Positions 34,295-44,019 are shown, counted from the first letter of the stretch. The stretch is DNA of 57,566 nucleotides from Clostridia bacterium (GCA_017517815.1 JAFWYA010000019.1:1-57566), one strand, 5' to 3'. Notes: a model not told the origin generated them from the letters alone. Program-made: numbers and translations.

Positions 34295-36490
34295 TTAATT
34301 GGTTCCGCGGTATACCTCAATGATATCGCTGCGTTTGCGCAGCTGGGTAAACACGCGATCCATCTGTTCGCGGCTCTTGACCTGCACCACCATGGTGATC
34401 ACGCAGGTCTTTTTCTTTTCGTCACGCTTGGCGGAAACAGCCACGATGGGCACATCCATATTGCCGATGCAAAGGGCCAGTTCGCCCAGCAGGCTGACGT
34501 GGTCGTATGCGATCACATTGATGGATGCATTGAATTCGTTCAGCTCGCTGCCGCCAGCCCAGCTGACCTCCACCATGCGCTCCTGCTCGGAGTTGCTGGC
34601 GTTGATACAATCGGCCTTATGCACCGTCACGCCGCGGCCGCGGGTGATATAGCCCACAATCTCGTCACCGGGCACAGGGTTGCAGCAACGGGCAAAACGC
34701 ACCAGCATGCCGCTTTCTCCCTTGACATACACGCCGTGGGAGGGCTTGCCCATCTTCTTCTGGGCTTCCTCGGCGGATACTTCTTTCACCTGCGGCAGCG
34801 CGGGCGTCTCAGCCTTGCGCTGTTCTTCCATCAGACGACTGACAACATAGGCGCTGGCAATGCCGCCGTAACCCACAGCGCCATAGATATCATCCATTTC
34901 GGCAAAAGCGTAGCGCTTGAGCAGCGGTTCATAATATTCGGGCTTGGTCAGGCTGGACAACACTACGCCGCGGCGCTTGGCTTCCTTTTCTACCATGTCC
35001 TTGCCCTTGATCACGTTCTCGCCACGCATTTCGCGCTTCATGAACTGGCGGATCTTGGCCTTAGCCTGCTGCGTTTTGACGATGCGCAGCCAGTCTGCGC
35101 CAGGGCCTTTGGAACTGGGCGATGTAATGATCTCCACGCGGTCGCCTGTTTCCAGCTCCGTTTCCAGAGGAACGATGCGGCCGTTGATCTTGGCGCCAAC
35201 GCAATGATTGCCCACGCCGGAGTGAATGCGGTAGGCAAAGTCGATTGGGGTTGCGCCACGCGGCATGCTGACGATATCACCCTTGGGGGTGAAAATCAGT
35301 ACCTCTTCGCTGAAAAGGTCCGTCTTGAGCGAATCGATAAACTCCTGACTGTCACGGGTATCTCCCTGCCAGTCGAGGATCTGCCTGAGCCAGTACAGCT
35401 TGTTGTCCAGATCGCCGCCCGTGCCGCCGCCTTCTTTGTAGCGCCAGTGTGCGGCAACGCCGAACTCCGCCACACGGTGCATGTCCCACGTGCGGATCTG
35501 AATTTCAAACGGGAAGGGCATTTTGCGCCCGCCGATCACAGTGGTGTGCAGGCTTTGGTACATATTGCCCTTGGGTACGCTGATATAATCCTTGAAACGT
35601 CCGGGTATCTGGTTCCACAGCGTATGCACAATACCAAGCACTGTGTAGCAGTCCTGAACGCTGTTGACCAGCACACGCACGGCGATCAGGTCATAGATCT
35701 GATCGAAAGTCTTGCCCTGTCCCTTCATCTTTTTGTAAATGGAATACAGATGCTTGGGACGGCCATCCATTTCATAGCGGATGTTCTGACTGTCCAGCTT
35801 TTCCGACAGTTCCGAAATGACCATGCGAATGTTTTCTTCGCGCTCGGTGCGCCTGAGGCCTACCTTCTGAACGATGTCGTGGAAAGCTTCCGGATCGATG
35901 TACTTGAAGCTGAGGTCCTCCAGTTCGGACTTGATGGAGTTGATGCCCAGACGGTGCGCCAGCGGCGCATAGATGTCCAGCGTTTCATGAGCAATGGCCT
36001 TCTGACGATCCGGCGCCTGAAAGCGCAGCGTGCGCATGTTATGCAGGCGATCGGCCAGCTTGATGACCACCACGCGGATATCCTTGGACATGGCCAGGAT
36101 CATCTTGCGCAGGCTTTCGGCCTTCTGCTCTTCACGGTTGGTAAAGTCCAGCTTATCCAGCTTCGTCACACCGTCGACCAGCAAAGCGACTTCTTCACCG
36201 AATTCTGCGCGCAGCGTGTCCAGCGTAATATCTTTGCAGTCCTCCACTGTGTCGTGCAAAAAGCCCGCTGCGATGGTTGTAGCGTCGATCATCAGATCCG
36301 TCAGGATGCTGGCCACCGAAACAGGGTGCATGAAATACGGCTCGCCGCTTTTGCGCACCTGTCCTTTATGGGCATTTTCGGCGAACTCATAGGCTTTGCG
36401 CACCAGATCGCAACCTTCCGGATGTGTCTTCTGCACCCGGGCAAGCATTTTTTCCAACGGCATACATTCGTTGGTGATATAGGTCAGCAT
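34295..36490 (-). CDS. rel: Bifunctional (p)ppGpp synthase/hydrolase, RSH family
   Basis: The 731-residue stringent-response enzyme has all domains: HD hydrolase with FLHDTVEDC (near 78-85), synthetase with RPKHLYSIYKK and YDLIAVRVLV (near 236-280), TGS domain (about 395-455), helical and zinc-finger-like region with CCNPVPGDE, and a C-terminal ACT domain (about 658-731). The hydrolase motif is intact, so both activities are expected. It starts 31 bp after the end of the large membrane-protein gene and no promoter is visible in between. Confidence 0.96.
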   Translation of the reverse strand: MLTYITNECMPLEKMLARVQKTHPEGCDLVRKAYEFAENAHKGQVRKSGEPYFMHPVSVASILTDLMIDATTIAAGFLHDTVEDCKDITLDTLRAEFGEEVALLVDGVTKLDKLDFTNREEQKAESLRKMILAMSKDIRVVVIKLADRLHNMRTLRFQAPDRQKAIAHETLDIYAPLAHRLGINSIKSELEDLSFKYIDPEAFHDIVQKVGLRRTEREENIRMVISELSEKLDSQNIRYEMDGRPKHLYSIYKKMKGQGKTFDQIYDLIAVRVLVNSVQDCYTVLGIVHTLWNQIPGRFKDYISVPKGNMYQSLHTTVIGGRKMPFPFEIQIRTWDMHRVAEFGVAAHWRYKEGGGTGGDLDNKLYWLRQILDWQGDTRDSQEFIDSLKTDLFSEEVLIFTPKGDIVSMPRGATPIDFAYRIHSGVGNHCVGAKINGRIVPLETELETGDRVEIITSPSSKGPGADWLRIVKTQQAKAKIRQFMKREMRGENVIKGKDMVEKEAKRRGVVLSSLTKPEYYEPLLKRYAFAEMDDIYGAVGYGGIASAYVVSRLMEEQRKAETPALPQVKEVSAEEAQKKMGKPSHGVYVKGESGMLVRFARCCNPVPGDEIVGYITRGRGVTVHKADCINASNSEQERMVEVSWAGGSELNEFNASINVIAYDHVSLLGELALCIGNMDVPIVAVSAKRDEKKKTCVITMVVQVKSREQMDRVFTQLRKRSDIIEVYRGTN

Positions 36491-36521
36491 CCCGTGATCA
36501 CTTCCTTGGTTTGGGCTTTCT

Positions 36522-38363
36522 TCAGACCACTTTTTGCAGCATTATGCCATCAGCTGTACGAATGATTTCAAACAGCGTCGTATCGGCGATATCCTGCGGA
36601 TTTTCAAACAGAGAACCGTAAGTTTGGACGAATTCTTCATTGGAGCGGAAACAGTAAGCATGGGTATAATCGCTGTTGAACAGGCTGGTTTTTACTTCCT
36701 CCAGCGGCTCATCCACAGTAATACTCAACGGCATATCCATCTTTACCGGCATGAACTCGTAACGGTTGATCAAAAAGTCAAAGGCCGTTCTGGGCGTTTC
36801 AACAGACAGCCACGCCACCTTATCCTCCGGTGCAAACTTTTCAAGCACATAGGCAGCCGGCGCACTCTGAGCCCTGGATTCCTGCGTTTCGCTGATTTGT
36901 AAAGGTGCAGTAAACGTAAGCCTCATCAGATAATAGGGCGATACCACCAAAGCCAGGCATGTCAGCAGAATCAGGCAGCCCGGAACAATCCGCTTGGACT
37001 GTTGGTACAGTTTTTTGGCTGCCATTGCCGCGCCCAGTGCAACTGTGGGCATCATCACAGAGGACATATAACGATCGAACGAATGCAGTGATGCTGCTTC
37101 GCCGTATGGGAAAGCATACATATATGTATGAAACAGGAATACCGCGTAAACGGCTGTAAGCGCCATCATCACAGCAAGTGCGCTGCCGTGACGCCGGGCC
37201 TGCAAATTCTGTTCCTGCCCACTGTGCTTCAGCCAGCATGCCACCAGCGTAAGCGCCAGCATCCATTCCACATAGCTCAGTTGCAGGATATGCCCTCCGC
37301 CCATCATTTCCGGACGGATCAGATGACTGAAAAAGTTGTTATATTGTGATTTAAGCCTGCCCGGTGCCGTACCACTAAGGAACGAACGGGTATTTTCTGC
37401 AATTTCCCATATGCGGAAAGGCTTTTCGCTCACCACGCCGCAGGCGGACAAAAAAACTTTCCAGCTTGTGGATGCCGCCAGCACGCACGCCAGTGCTGCG
37501 CCGATTGTAAGCAGCACTTTTTTTCTTTCCGGCTTTGTTCCCTTCCATACATCAGGAACCATCACAACCAGAACCATCACCGCGATGCCCATGCCCGATT
37601 CTTTAATCAGGCAAAGCACTCCCAGTGCTGCGCCGATCATCCATACCGCTGCGCTGTCATGTTCAGAAGCAAACCATGTAATCAGAGCGTAAGCCGCCAA
37701 ACAGCCAAGCAGGATATCCACATACAGGTCCTGATAAACCAAAGGTTTGAAAACCATGGGCAGCATCACGCACACCAGGCCCATTGGCAGCATATGCTTC
37801 CAGTGCTTCCAGTCTACATACTTCATCAGTGGAATCAGGCAGGATACCATGAGGATGTTTGCAGCACTGATGGTGTTGCCTTCGCTGAAGTTGCCGCCAA
37901 GCCACGTATAAAAGCAGTAAAACAGGCTGCTCCCCGGGGGATAGCTGGGATAATCCAAAACGCCGGGAACCGCTGTTGGAAGCTTTCCAAGCGCATACAG
38001 CCGGTTGATCACTGTACCCCAGTGATTGTACTCGTCGTAGGTATTATACATCTGCCCGCGATGAGCCCACCATGCGGTGATCATCCACACAGCAAACACA
38101 AACGCACCCGGTGTGAAAAAGCGGCTGCGTACCTCGCAGCTGCGCAGTGCAGCTATCAGCCCTGCCGCCAAAGCCGCAATACCCAGAGCCCGCACAACCT
38201 GGTAGCCGACCGCCGGTACGCCGCAAAGGGCAAATACATACAGCACAACCACGATCGCGCAAATGGCAAAGGCAAACCATTCCTCAATCCTTCGGCGGCT
38301 GAGGACTGTGCATATTCCGGCAATCCCAAACAGAATGCCGATCATCCAGAACGCGCTGATCAT
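36522..38363 (-). CDS. Large GT-C-like membrane protein of the acyl/glycan cluster
   Basis: A 613-residue protein with about 12 membrane segments and a C-terminal soluble part of about 110 residues. The first outside loop contains YDEYNHWG (acidic Asp-Glu pair) and a Tyr/Pro-rich PSYPPGSSLFYC motif, the layout of GT39/GT-C enzymes that use polyprenyl-phosphate sugars. Exact family is uncertain. Base composition is lower in GC than the rel genes beyond. It is the last gene of the cluster, 22 bp after the GNAT-like gene. Confidence 0.72.
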   Translation of the reverse strand: MISAFWMIGILFGIAGICTVLSRRRIEEWFAFAICAIVVVLYVFALCGVPAVGYQVVRALGIAALAAGLIAALRSCEVRSRFFTPGAFVFAVWMITAWWAHRGQMYNTYDEYNHWGTVINRLYALGKLPTAVPGVLDYPSYPPGSSLFYCFYTWLGGNFSEGNTISAANILMVSCLIPLMKYVDWKHWKHMLPMGLVCVMLPMVFKPLVYQDLYVDILLGCLAAYALITWFASEHDSAAVWMIGAALGVLCLIKESGMGIAVMVLVVMVPDVWKGTKPERKKVLLTIGAALACVLAASTSWKVFLSACGVVSEKPFRIWEIAENTRSFLSGTAPGRLKSQYNNFFSHLIRPEMMGGGHILQLSYVEWMLALTLVACWLKHSGQEQNLQARRHGSALAVMMALTAVYAVFLFHTYMYAFPYGEAASLHSFDRYMSSVMMPTVALGAAMAAKKLYQQSKRIVPGCLILLTCLALVVSPYYLMRLTFTAPLQISETQESRAQSAPAAYVLEKFAPEDKVAWLSVETPRTAFDFLINRYEFMPVKMDMPLSITVDEPLEEVKTSLFNSDYTHAYCFRSNEEFVQTYGSLFENPQDIADTTLFEIIRTADGIMLQKVV

Positions 38364-38385
38364 GTTTCTTCTCCTTTAAGACAAA

Positions 38386-39120
38386 TCAAACGTGCTTTAC
38401 GTAGGTGTACAGTGTATCAGTGATGGTAGCGCCGGCGTTAACGTACACATGCAGCACCTTGGCGTTGTTGCTGACGATGGTGCTGGTGAGCCTTTTGCAC
38501 TCATGTGTAAAGCAGGTATCCAGCGTTTTTTTGTGCAGCAGCGCGCCCATGCCGCGGTCATTGGCCTCGTCATACATGCCCATCAGCACAGGATCCACGG
38601 TATTTTCGTCCTTACGGCAGATGACAAAGAATCCGATGGGCTTTTCGCCGCTGAGCACCTCATACAGAAAGCCGCCCCGTTCCAGCATACCTTTGAGCCA
38701 GTTGGCATAGCGGTTTCCACCCTTTTGGACGCCAAAGGCCGGATCGATGGAAACACGATCACTGTGGAAAACGCCTGCGCGGATGCGGTCATACACCAGC
38801 TGGCGCTCGTTTTCTTCCGTGCGCTCAACCACAGTAAGCCCGCGGTCAAAGCGCGCGATGGTCGCCGGCATGCTGTACTCATTGCGGCGGATCATCACAT
38901 GAAACACCATTTCCACAAAGGAATAGCCAAGTCTGGGCAACCCAAACAGCAGCTGCTGACAGTTGACCGGGGTTTTGACAACGATGTATTCTGCGCCCTC
39001 AGCAATCACACGCTGCTCTTCCTGCGCAAGCATTTCCGGCGTATCAGCTGCATCCAGCGCGATCTCATAGGCGTTGACGCCAAGGTTATCAAGCTCCCAG
39101 ACTGCATGCGTCGTCTTCAT
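38386..39120 (-). CDS. GNAT/WecD-like acyltransferase domain protein
   Basis: A 244-residue protein. The second half has the look of a GNAT fold (EKPIGFFVICRKDEN strand, then ANDRGMGALLHKKTLDTCF near the acyl-CoA loop and VSNNAKVLHVYVNAGATI). The C-terminal segment resembles that of sugar N-acetyltransferases such as WecD. ATG 39120 follows AAGGAGA. It overlaps the glycosyltransferase gene by 32 bp. A sugar amine as acceptor is plausible but not shown. Confidence 0.7.
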   Translation of the reverse strand: MKTTHAVWELDNLGVNAYEIALDAADTPEMLAQEEQRVIAEGAEYIVVKTPVNCQQLLFGLPRLGYSFVEMVFHVMIRRNEYSMPATIARFDRGLTVVERTEENERQLVYDRIRAGVFHSDRVSIDPAFGVQKGGNRYANWLKGMLERGGFLYEVLSGEKPIGFFVICRKDENTVDPVLMGMYDEANDRGMGALLHKKTLDTCFTHECKRLTSTIVSNNAKVLHVYVNAGATITDTLYTYVKHV

Positions 39121-40078
39121 GGTGATTCTCCTTATGCGTTTCTGTGCCACGCGTTACACTGCGCACCACAAACTGCGGATAACGGTTGATGCTCATATAA
39201 ATGCGGCCGATATATTCGCCGATGATACCCATCAGCGAGATGATCACGCCGCCCAGCACCAGCATGACCGCAATGGTGCTGGCCCAGCCGGCCTGCATTT
39301 CAGGATGGAACAGCTTGCGGATGATGGTTGCCAACGCAAAGACAAAACCGATAAACGCGGTGATCCATCCCACATAGCTGGCCAGGCGCAACGGTTTGAT
39401 GGAAAAGGCCGTCACGCCGTTGAACCACAGCGAGATAAGCTTTTTGATGTTATAGCCGCTTTCGCCTTCCATGCGCGCACGGTGCGTGACCGGCACGTTG
39501 CAGTAGCGGCTGACGCTCTGAAACAGCAGACCCGTCACATACGGAAAGGGGTTTGGATAGTGGAGCGCCGTATCCACCACAAAGCGCTGGCAGGCATAAT
39601 AGCTGTTGGCCGTGAGCGTTTTGGGCTGGTTGTAGAAGAAATGATTGCAGGCAGTGTTGAAGCGGCTGCCTATATTGCGGAACCAGCTCTGCTTGCGCTT
39701 GGGATACTCTGCAAACACAAGGTCGTATCCCTCGACCACTTTGTCGATCAGCTTGAAGCATTCGCAGGCCGGTGTCTGGCCGTCGTCATCCAGACAGATG
39801 ACGATATCGCCCTGCACATGGTTGAATCCCGCCATCAGCGCACTGTGCTGGCCGAAGTTGCGGCTGAGATCAACGAAAACGATCGCTGGATACTCTTTGC
39901 ACAATCCACGGATAACCTCCGCGGTGTTGTCTGGGCTGCCATCATTGACCAGCACAATCTCGTGATCAAATTCATCCGCGCGTGCTGCAACGGTCTGCGT
40001 CAATTCCTCCACCACAGAGCCAATAGTAGCGGCGCTGCGATAACAGGGAATGACAAAAGAGAGCAGTTTTTTGGCCAT
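39089..40078 (-). CDS. GT2 polyprenyl-phosphate sugar synthase-like (GtrB/ArnC type)
   Basis: A 329-residue family-2 glycosyltransferase. The GT-A domain shows SFVIPCYRSAATIGS, VNDGSPDNT and the metal motif LDDDGQTPA; two membrane segments (about 235-255 and 270-292) follow, as in GtrB, ArnC and DPM1-like enzymes that put a sugar onto undecaprenyl phosphate. It would supply the donor for the GT-C-like proteins of the same cluster. It lies 17 bp after the LuxC-like gene. Confidence 0.88.
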   Translation of the reverse strand: MAKKLLSFVIPCYRSAATIGSVVEELTQTVAARADEFDHEIVLVNDGSPDNTAEVIRGLCKEYPAIVFVDLSRNFGQHSALMAGFNHVQGDIVICLDDDGQTPACECFKLIDKVVEGYDLVFAEYPKRKQSWFRNIGSRFNTACNHFFYNQPKTLTANSYYACQRFVVDTALHYPNPFPYVTGLLFQSVSRYCNVPVTHRARMEGESGYNIKKLISLWFNGVTAFSIKPLRLASYVGWITAFIGFVFALATIIRKLFHPEMQAGWASTIAVMLVLGGVIISLMGIIGEYIGRIYMSINRYPQFVVRSVTRGTETHKENHHEDDACSLGA

Positions 40079-40095
40079 AAAGGCACCTCATTTCG

Positions 40096-41286
40096 TTAAA
40101 GCACTGAAATGCAGCGGCTGAGGCTGCGGATGAGATCATGCCCATCCCACACAAGTGCAAAATCCATGGTATGTCCCACCGGGGCAATGCGATCAATACC
40201 GCGAAGACCGTTGTCGACCACAAACCGCTTCAGGTCATCGGCGTTCAGGCCGATATAGCTGAGGGTCTGATACTTGCGCTTGACCACAGGAATCAGGTCG
40301 TCCAGCGTTTCAGCAGCATATTCCACAAAGAAACCGCCGGCACAGCGGTACTCGTCCAAATCAGGCGTGAGCGCATCCACCTGCAGCCTGACAACCGTGT
40401 TGTCAGGCATAGCGCTGAGCTTTGCGCCCGGCAGCGCCACTGCCGCACGATAGGCCGCCGTCAGCTTATCCACAGCCACCACAGGCTCCGTGGGGTAACG
40501 CTGCGCCGCATAGCTATGAACCGCCTGCCAGAAACGCTCCTGTGCTGCAGCAACGTCTTTACCCAGCCAGTACACCAGCCGTGGAGAGGTGCATGCATTC
40601 TGGTCAGTCAGATAGGTATCGTTGTAAAAATCCTGCGCCAGTCGGGCAAGCTGCGAATCGTCCATCGCCAGAATGGCCTGCGCATCCACCGCCAATAGGC
40701 TATAGCGGTCCGGGAAGGTCACTTCCACCGCATGGGGCGCAAGCTGCGCAGCGCGTACGCGGCGCACGGTCTCATCGCCGCCCCAGATGATGCGCGCATC
40801 GCACTGGGCGCTGAGTTCTTCGGTGATGTCCTGTCGTTCACGGGCATAGATACACACATTCACATACGGAGCAAGCGCGCTGTGCTCACCCTTCAGCAGT
40901 TCATCCATCACGCGGCACACGATGCGCGTCTGCGCAAAGTCCTGGCTGGATGCCTTTACCACGCAGGCATTGCCCGCCAGCAGCGCCGCCACCAGCGAAT
41001 AGGCAAAGTTGATGGGCACATTGCTGGGCGCAATGTGGAACGTAAGTCCCCGGCCCAGCCGGTCGTTTTCAGGGTAGTTCTCGCGCAGCCTTTCAAGGTT
41101 TGCACGGCGGCAGAAGAAGGCGAAGGTCACTACATCAGGATAGGCCTTGGCTTCACGGCTGCGCAGAAGCGCAGCGCTCACGTCCGACAGAAAGGCCAGT
41201 ACGCTTTCGTCAAAGGGACGAAGCGGCTTCACGTTTTCCCACTCCGCGCCGCAAAGCCAGGTACAGCTGTTATTTCTTTTGCTCAT
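40096..41286 (-). CDS. LuxC-like acyl-CoA/acyl-protein reductase
   Basis: A 396-residue protein of the LuxC family, which reduces an activated acyl group to an aldehyde with NADPH. Visible are the aldehyde-dehydrogenase-type fold with PSNVPINFAYSLVAALLAGN, the nucleotide region IIWGGDETVRRVR, and the catalytic-Cys motif DQNACTSP, as in bacterial luciferase operons. ATG 41286 begins inside the LuxE-like gene (17-bp overlap). There is no luxAB near, so the aldehyde must serve another purpose. Confidence 0.85.
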   Translation of the reverse strand: MSKRNNSCTWLCGAEWENVKPLRPFDESVLAFLSDVSAALLRSREAKAYPDVVTFAFFCRRANLERLRENYPENDRLGRGLTFHIAPSNVPINFAYSLVAALLAGNACVVKASSQDFAQTRIVCRVMDELLKGEHSALAPYVNVCIYARERQDITEELSAQCDARIIWGGDETVRRVRAAQLAPHAVEVTFPDRYSLLAVDAQAILAMDDSQLARLAQDFYNDTYLTDQNACTSPRLVYWLGKDVAAAQERFWQAVHSYAAQRYPTEPVVAVDKLTAAYRAAVALPGAKLSAMPDNTVVRLQVDALTPDLDEYRCAGGFFVEYAAETLDDLIPVVKRKYQTLSYIGLNADDLKRFVVDNGLRGIDRIAPVGHTMDFALVWDGHDLIRSLSRCISVL

Positions 41287-42352
41287 AGGTATCGCTGCAC
41301 CCCCTGACTTCGGCGCGCTTGATGCGCCCGATGATTTCAAAATACTTGCCCTTGCGTCCGCAGGGGCAGTCATCCTCGCCCAGAATACGGCCCTCGTCCT
41401 CAGTGAGAAGCACATGGCCGGGATAGCTGTGCGGAAGCAGACTGGACACCTGAATCAGACCCAGTTCGCCCACATCTGCAACGGAGAAATCCGTGCTGCG
41501 GCGAATGGTGATGTCTGACCATACCGGGGCATGCAGATGCCCGCATTCGCATTCCATATAGATGGTACCGGTCTGCTCCACCATGCCATAGTAGTCATGT
41601 ACGCGCGTAAGCCCGCAGGTCTCGTTCAGTTCCTGCTTGAACTGCTGTGTGGTGATGTGCTGATCGGCCAGCTTCTTCCAGCCGCCGCCGTGGATGAGCA
41701 CGCCACGGCTGAGATCAGGCCGGTAGCCAACGCGCCTGAGCTCGGCGCAGAAGTGCTGCCAGATCATGAACGTGAAGCCAAACAGGAAGATATCTTCTCC
41801 CTCATGCTTTTCAAGAAATGCCTTCAGCCCTTCCACATCCAGCTGCATGTTTTCGTCCAGCGCGTAGATCTTGTCACGGCCAAACATGCTGAAACCCAGA
41901 ATGCCCGCGCCGCGCGCCGAAAACATGGCGCGGTTTTTGATGATGGCGCTGGTATCCAGAATGATCATGGGCAGGCGCTGCTTGCCGAGAAACTCACCCA
42001 CGATGCGGCTTAAAATCTTGCTTTGGAGGGTGGAAGTCTCACGGTCAAGATAGATACGGCTCACCTGCTGACCCGTTGTGCCCGACGAGGTCATGGTTTT
42101 ATGCAGTTCCTCATCGGCAACGCTTTTGAGCGAAAGTTCCTTGAACAGGCGTACGGGCAGAAATGGCAGTTCTTCAAAACTGTGCACGTTTTCCACATCC
42201 GTACCCCATGCACTCAACATGCGGGCATATTCAGGACAATGCTGCGCATGATGGCGCGTAAGTTCAGTAAGCTCGCGGGTCAGAAAGGCATGCTTTTCTT
42301 CGTGCGCCCAGTCATAGGCAGGCAAAGAAGGCAGTTCATTGACGTCAAACAT
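41270..42352 (-). CDS. LuxE-like acyl-protein synthetase
   Basis: A 360-residue member of the LuxE/PaaK ANL superfamily, which activates a carboxylate as the AMP ester and passes it to a thiol. Motifs are TSSGTTGQQVSRIY (near 92-105), HDYYGMVEQTGTIY and the C-terminal GRIKRAEVRG. A cluster of Cys (CECGHLH, DCPCGRKG) could bind zinc. ATG 42352 overlaps the end of the AMP-ligase gene by 8 bp. Pairing with the LuxC-like gene supports a fatty-acid-reductase-type couple. Confidence 0.83.
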   Translation of the reverse strand: MFDVNELPSLPAYDWAHEEKHAFLTRELTELTRHHAQHCPEYARMLSAWGTDVENVHSFEELPFLPVRLFKELSLKSVADEELHKTMTSSGTTGQQVSRIYLDRETSTLQSKILSRIVGEFLGKQRLPMIILDTSAIIKNRAMFSARGAGILGFSMFGRDKIYALDENMQLDVEGLKAFLEKHEGEDIFLFGFTFMIWQHFCAELRRVGYRPDLSRGVLIHGGGWKKLADQHITTQQFKQELNETCGLTRVHDYYGMVEQTGTIYMECECGHLHAPVWSDITIRRSTDFSVADVGELGLIQVSSLLPHSYPGHVLLTEDEGRILGEDDCPCGRKGKYFEIIGRIKRAEVRGCSDTYEQKK

Positions 42353-43751
42353 GATATTTCTCCAGTTCACGGTAGAGGGTCTTGCCAGAATCGTTCTTGG
42401 GGATGGCGGCAAGGTACATGGTATGAAAGCCGGTGGCGTTGAGGCCCGTCTTTTCAGACAGGAAAGCACGCATGGCAGGCAGCTCGCTTTCATCGGTTGC
42501 AAAGATCATCAGATGGTCGTCACGGCCGGCACAGGCGCATTCACACTGCGGGAAGGCGGCTTTGAGCATGCGCTCGGTCTCATCCAGATTGACGCGGTTG
42601 CCGTACATTTTCAGGAAACGCTTCATACGTCCCACGATGGTATAGTAACCATCCGCATCCACCTGCGCCATGTCGCCGGTGGCCAGCACGCCGCCGCGTT
42701 CGTCTCCCTTGCACAGGTCGGCAGCGCATTCAGCATAGCCGAGGGTAACATTGTCGCCATAGTAGCGCAGCTCGCCGGTCACGCCGGTTTCGGTAATCAC
42801 TTCGCCGTTTACGTCGATCAGCTCAAACCGGCCACCGGGGATGGCAATGCCCATCGCACCGACCTTTTCAAGGCTCTTCTCCCACGGCAGATAGGCCATG
42901 CGCGCCGTCGCCTCGCACTGGCCGTACATCACCACAAACTGCTTGCCGGTTTCCAGACACCACTCCACAAATTTGCGGTGCAGTTCGGGCAGCAGCTTGC
43001 CGCCGGCCTGCGTCATGGTGCGCAGGCTGGGCAGGTTCATGCGCATGAAGCGCATGCGGTCCAGCATTTCATAGGTATAAGGCACGCCGCCGAAGCTGGT
43101 GGCCTCCTCTGTGCGGAAGAAGTTCCAGAATTCACGCTGGGCAATGCCCTTGTCCGTCAGCAGAATGGTTGCGCCTACATCCAGATGGCTGTTGATGATG
43201 CTGCAGCCATAGGTGTAGTTCATCGGCAGCGTGGTGATGGGGCGTTCGCTGGCGTCCAGCTTCAGGTACTCGACGATGCTGTCGGTATTGGAACGGATGT
43301 TGGCATAGCTCTGCCGCACAAACTTGGGGCTGCCGGTAGATCCGCTGGTGGTAAGCAGCAGCGCCAGTTCCGGATACAGCTGCGTTGCCGTGCCAAAAGG
43401 CGTTTTGAGCAGGTGATAGCCAAAGCGTTCGTACACGCTTTCGCAGCCTTCCCACTCAAAGTCGGCCGGCGTCCACAGGCACGCCGGCTGATAGGCGTTA
43501 TACAGCGCCGCAAACAGCTCGCGGTCAATGGCAGCGTTCAGCAGTGCGGGCACCACGCCGCCCTCCACAAAGCCAACATAGCCCAGCAGGCTGCCAATGG
43601 TGTTCCGGCACAGGCTGAACGCCAGGCAGCGGCCGCCGGCAGCAGCGCACAGGCCACGACTTTCCGCGGCAAGCTGGCTGTAGGTCAGGGCTTGGCCGTA
43701 TTCATCTTTCACGGCGACAGCGTCGCCGAAACGGTCAAATTTCCACATCAT
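42345..43751 (-). CDS. AMP-dependent acyl ligase (ANL superfamily)
   Basis: A 468-residue adenylating enzyme with a complete motif set: P-loop LLTTSGSTGSPKFV, YGQCEATARM, the ATGDMAQVDADGYY hinge region, GRMKRFLKMYGNRVNLDE, and the C-terminal catalytic Lys in NDSGKTLYRE. It is shorter than fatty acyl-CoA ligases and lies directly after an acyl carrier protein gene (overlap 17 bp), so it probably loads that carrier, much as DltA loads DltC. The acid used is unknown. A second ATG at 43748 is equally possible. Confidence 0.87.
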   Translation of the reverse strand: MMWKFDRFGDAVAVKDEYGQALTYSQLAAESRGLCAAAGGRCLAFSLCRNTIGSLLGYVGFVEGGVVPALLNAAIDRELFAALYNAYQPACLWTPADFEWEGCESVYERFGYHLLKTPFGTATQLYPELALLLTTSGSTGSPKFVRQSYANIRSNTDSIVEYLKLDASERPITTLPMNYTYGCSIINSHLDVGATILLTDKGIAQREFWNFFRTEEATSFGGVPYTYEMLDRMRFMRMNLPSLRTMTQAGGKLLPELHRKFVEWCLETGKQFVVMYGQCEATARMAYLPWEKSLEKVGAMGIAIPGGRFELIDVNGEVITETGVTGELRYYGDNVTLGYAECAADLCKGDERGGVLATGDMAQVDADGYYTIVGRMKRFLKMYGNRVNLDETERMLKAAFPQCECACAGRDDHLMIFATDESELPAMRAFLSEKTGLNATGFHTMYLAAIPKNDSGKTLYRELEKYHV

Positions 43752-43971
43752 ACTTGGCCAGGATCTCCTTTCCCTTTTCAAAAGAGCTCAGGTCAATAAT
43801 ATCGTCCATGTCCACCATGATATCAAAAGCGTCTTCAAGAGCAGCGATGAGGGTCATGTGGCCCACGCTGTCCCACTGCTCGCTCTCACCGTACTTGAGG
43901 GCGGGAACGGCTTCGGGGGCAACTTCAAGAGACTCGGCAAAAGCGTTGATGTATTTTTCCAGATTGGTCAT
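43735..43971 (-). CDS. Acyl carrier protein
   Basis: A 78-residue four-helix carrier. Ser35 in the WDSVGHMTLIAALEDAF segment is the predicted 4'-phosphopantetheine site. Asp, Ser and Val match the usual DS(L/V) motif, with GH following. It is not the fatty-acid-synthesis ACP by context: it lies with its own ligase, reductase and SDR. Confidence 0.9.
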   Translation of the reverse strand: MTNLEKYINAFAESLEVAPEAVPALKYGESEQWDSVGHMTLIAALEDAFDIMVDMDDIIDLSSFEKGKEILAKYDVEI

Positions 43972-44019
43972 GGGAAATCATCCTTTCATCATTCATGTAT
44001 ATAAGTCAATGGGTTTCGA

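Noticed and set aside
33788..36565. Open frame of over 900 codons on the + strand
   Set aside because: It is the shadow of dtd and rel on the other strand; no family motif is visible.
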